Shown here: in pieces, positions 53,565 to 55,817 of the stretch | Layout: every line of letters starts with the position of its first letter | How positions within the stretch are numbered: the first letter of the stretch is position 1 | DNA from: Hirudo medicinalis | Taxonomy: Eukaryota; Annelida; Clitellata; Hirudinida; Hirudinidae | Assembly (NCBI GenBank): GCA_011800805.1 | Contig: MPNW01000534.1 | Span: 13,532 to 69,348 of the forward strand | Direction: 5' to 3' | DNA: 55,817 nt | The notes under the pieces: generated by a model | Told to the model about the DNA's origin: nothing | Databases searched by the model: none | Seen by the model: the letters and a program-made list of their open reading frames with translations, nothing else | Translations under genes and position numbers: made by a program

Positions 53565-55510
53565 ATGGCTCCCATTAAATATAATCGTGATGAACTTCTG
53601 TCTCTCCTACCCCTTCAATAGAAGGACCAAAAATCAAAAGAGCTGCGAGAAAAATGTTATTTTCTCATGAAATATGGAGCCCTCGAAGGCATCGCCGTCG
53701 TGAACTGAAGTCCACCAACATTGGACCTCCTGCTCATGCTGAATTTGAAGGCCTCCACCTCAAATTCAACAACCGCAAGACTTCCTTCATCATCTCATCC
53801 ATATATCGCCCTCCGGGACCTATCAAAGCATCTTTCATCAAAGAGTTCGAAGACCTCATCTCCTCCTACAACCTCCCTTTCATCATCTGCGGAGACTTCA
53901 ACGCCCCTGCTTCCGGTACCAGCATTGATGAACAATTGAAAAAACTGATTTACTCTCACCGACTCCTCCAACACGTCACCTCCCCAAATCACTCCAAAGG
54001 CCGCACGCACCTACTCATCACCTCATCATTATACGACAGCCTCATCTCCAACATAGGCATATCGGAAGTTACCTACTCCGATCATCATCTCATCGCCTGC
54101 AACATCTCCACAGACAAACCTCCTCCATCCATCGTCGTAGCTTCAGAAGTATCAATTGGGTGGCTTTTGAACGAGACCTTTTCTGCGTCTCTGATGATCT
54201 CCTGTTCAGCAACTCTGATGCTGACGACTTCGCCATTCGAATCCACAAGTCACTAGAGGAACTCCTTGACAGGCATGCCCCTGTCAGGAAACTATTCATT
54301 CGAGTCGGTCAGCAAGCCAATCACCAACTCTCCCACGAGGCAATCGACGCCAAGAAAACCTGCTGGCGCTTGGAATGTCTTAACCTTCGTTAACGTACCG
54401 ACGTCGCCAAGCCACTACTCAAGTCTGCTAAAGAAGCTGCCAAGATTGCCATGCTAAACTCCAGGGCCTCCTCCTTAAGGAGGAACTCAACTCAGATACT
54501 AACCCCCGTTCCATGTGGCGCTCCCTCCACAAACTCCTTCACAGACGTCCGACTCAATACAGAAGATGAGTGCTCCACTCTTATTAACTTATTCAATTCA
54601 TTTTCATCTCAAAGATCACCAAAATTAATGAATCTATCGCCAACACCCTCGCCTCATCACCCATATCTCCTTTCCCTACCAGGCAATTCTTAGGCACCCC
54701 TATCTCAGTCCTCCAGCCTGTGTCTTCAGAAGAGGTTCTTAAGCTCATTCGTTCACTGCCTAACAAGCCATCTCCTCTTGACTATCTCCCCACTACTTTG
54801 CTCAAGAAATACGCTCTAATTCTATCTCCAATTCTCTCTAAACTTGCTAACTTTTCTTTCAGCACTGGCACTTTTCCCTCTATCTTCAAAAGGGGCCAAG
54901 TTCTCCCCCTTCTTAAAAAACCAAGTCTTGACCCAACCTCTCCTGCCAATTACAGACTTATCTCCAATCTTTCTACCACGTCAAAACTGCTTGAAAGACC
55001 AATTCTATCCAGAATTCGTCCCCATATAACCGCATCCTCTAACTTCTCTTCTTTCCAATCTGCTTATAGACTAGGTTTCTCTACAGAAACTGCTCTTTCA
55101 CATATTTTCAACAATCTCTCCGACGTATGTGGCAAGGGCAATTGCGCCGTCATGGTCGGTCTGGATCTCTCGGCGGCATTTGACCACCAGATACTGTTGG
55201 AGAGACTTAATAGGAATTGATGGCCTTGCATTCACTTGGATACAATCTTACCTTTCTAATAGAATCCAATATGTGAAACTTGGTAACCACTCCTCCTCTC
55301 CAGTAGAACTTCTTGCTGATGTTCCTCAGGGTTCTGTCCTGGGACCTTTGCTTTTTACAACTTACACTTCACTTAAAAACTCTGTCTCCCCCAACATCCA
55401 TAAACGTTGTAGGCACCTTCCTTCCTTCTTCTACTACTCTTAAACTCCTCGGTGTTATTTTTGATTCTCACCTCAGCTTTAAAGAACAATCTGCCTCCAT
55501 CATTGTTGTA
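53565..55510 (+). pseudogene. L2-like LINE, near full span with internal deletion
   Basis: Start MAPIKYNRDELLSLL at 53565. Endonuclease: FEGLHLKFNNRKTSFIISSI, YRPPGPIKASF, IICGDFNAPASG, HSKGRTHLLITSSLYDSLIS, SEVTYSDHHLI (the SDH motif). Linker: WVAFERDLFCVSDDLLFSNS, LDRHAPVRKLF. RT: LPNKPSPLDYLPTTLLKKYA, ANYRLISNLSTTSKLLERPI, SAYRLGFSTETALSHIFNN, VGLDLSAAFDHQILLERL (catalytic Asp kept), ADVPQGSVLGPLLFTTYTSL. The FADD block is deleted: the sequence jumps to LLGVIFDSHLSFKEQSASII and stops at repeat X. Several frameshifts. Same lineage as 4840-6090 and 22860-24276, and the best-preserved copy. Confidence 0.85.
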
Positions 55511-55529
55511 GTGGTGTAATAATTAGGAT

Positions 55530-55817
55530 AATTATTATATTGTTATAACCCTGAAAATGCCATTAATTAATTTTTGTAGTTATGTTTATGTTTAATTAGT
55601 TTTCGTTATATTCACTATCTTTTAGTTCCACGGCGATCACAAAAAATAGCACAGAAGCAGACAAGATCTCAGAGAATCTCGAAGCCCACATTGAAGAACT
55701 TTCCTATTCAGCAAATAATCACGCAACTGATCGTTACGCAATAACTGGCAGCAGGATTATTACGTAAGCGTGGTATTTACAGTTAATACCACTCAGTTGA
55801 TAACTGAATATTTGCTG
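55530..55817 (-). repeat. Dispersed repeat X, copy 2 (runs off the window)
   Basis: Reverse complement aligns with 48610-48930: CAGTTATTGCGTAACGATC, TGTGGGCTTCGAGATTCTCT, AATGGCATTTTCAGGGTTAT. Inserted at the point where the L2-like RT breaks off. The middle (55590-55660) differs from copy 1. Confidence 0.7.

Overview
This is a eukaryotic, almost certainly metazoan (probably invertebrate) nuclear genome segment. It is AT-rich, its genes are split into small exons with GT-AG introns, and it is packed with decayed transposable elements. Exons were assembled by reading splice junctions and phase by eye; family names come from recognised protein motifs, not from a database search. I do not assign a species. 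Three single-base N positions (8460, 46287, 49307) look like contig joins.

Host genes. (1) 7740-6568 (minus) holds an apparently intact seven-exon homologue of STEEP1 (STING ER exit protein, UPF0428 family), 215 codons. (2) 36018-15301 (minus) is a MAP3K7/TAK1 kinase gene of about 20.7 kb: 14 exons found, with at least one linker exon not found. The kinase domain reads through with all catalytic motifs, and the C-terminal TAB-binding coiled coil is present. (3) 45884-46712 (plus) is an inward-rectifier potassium channel (Kir) relative whose cytoplasmic N-terminus and C-terminal domain are present, but whose membrane/pore segment is absent exactly where an N lies.

Layout. 1-6500: fragments of several retroelements, including an L2-like endonuclease split by a solo LTR with a perfect 5-bp target duplication. 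6500-7750: STEEP1. 7750-15140: a 332-bp insertion with a 16-bp target duplication, an LTR, an L2 tail, a MULE transposase remnant and a Ty3/Gypsy gag-protease remnant. 15140-36020: TAK1, whose introns carry an LTR, SINE-like repeats, LINE fragments, a MITE with telomere-like core, an internally deleted Gypsy element, a Helitron helicase fragment and an hAT element (31001-33435) with perfect 8-bp target duplication. 36020-44960: interleaved non-LTR retrotransposons, a second hAT lineage, a second LTR, a Tc1/mariner fragment and a 148-bp Helitron. 45770-46800: Kir. 47300-52100: AT-rich repeats, then a nested stack (hAT containing a dispersed repeat containing a 1958-bp Helitron). 52100-55817: LINE fragments and an inverted copy of the dispersed repeat.

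The most unusual signals are an unnamed non-LTR retrotransposon lineage with a PD..VEL-type C-terminal domain and a conserved tail module of about 90 nt present three times, precise nested insertions that can be ordered in time, and two likely assembly defects at N positions.
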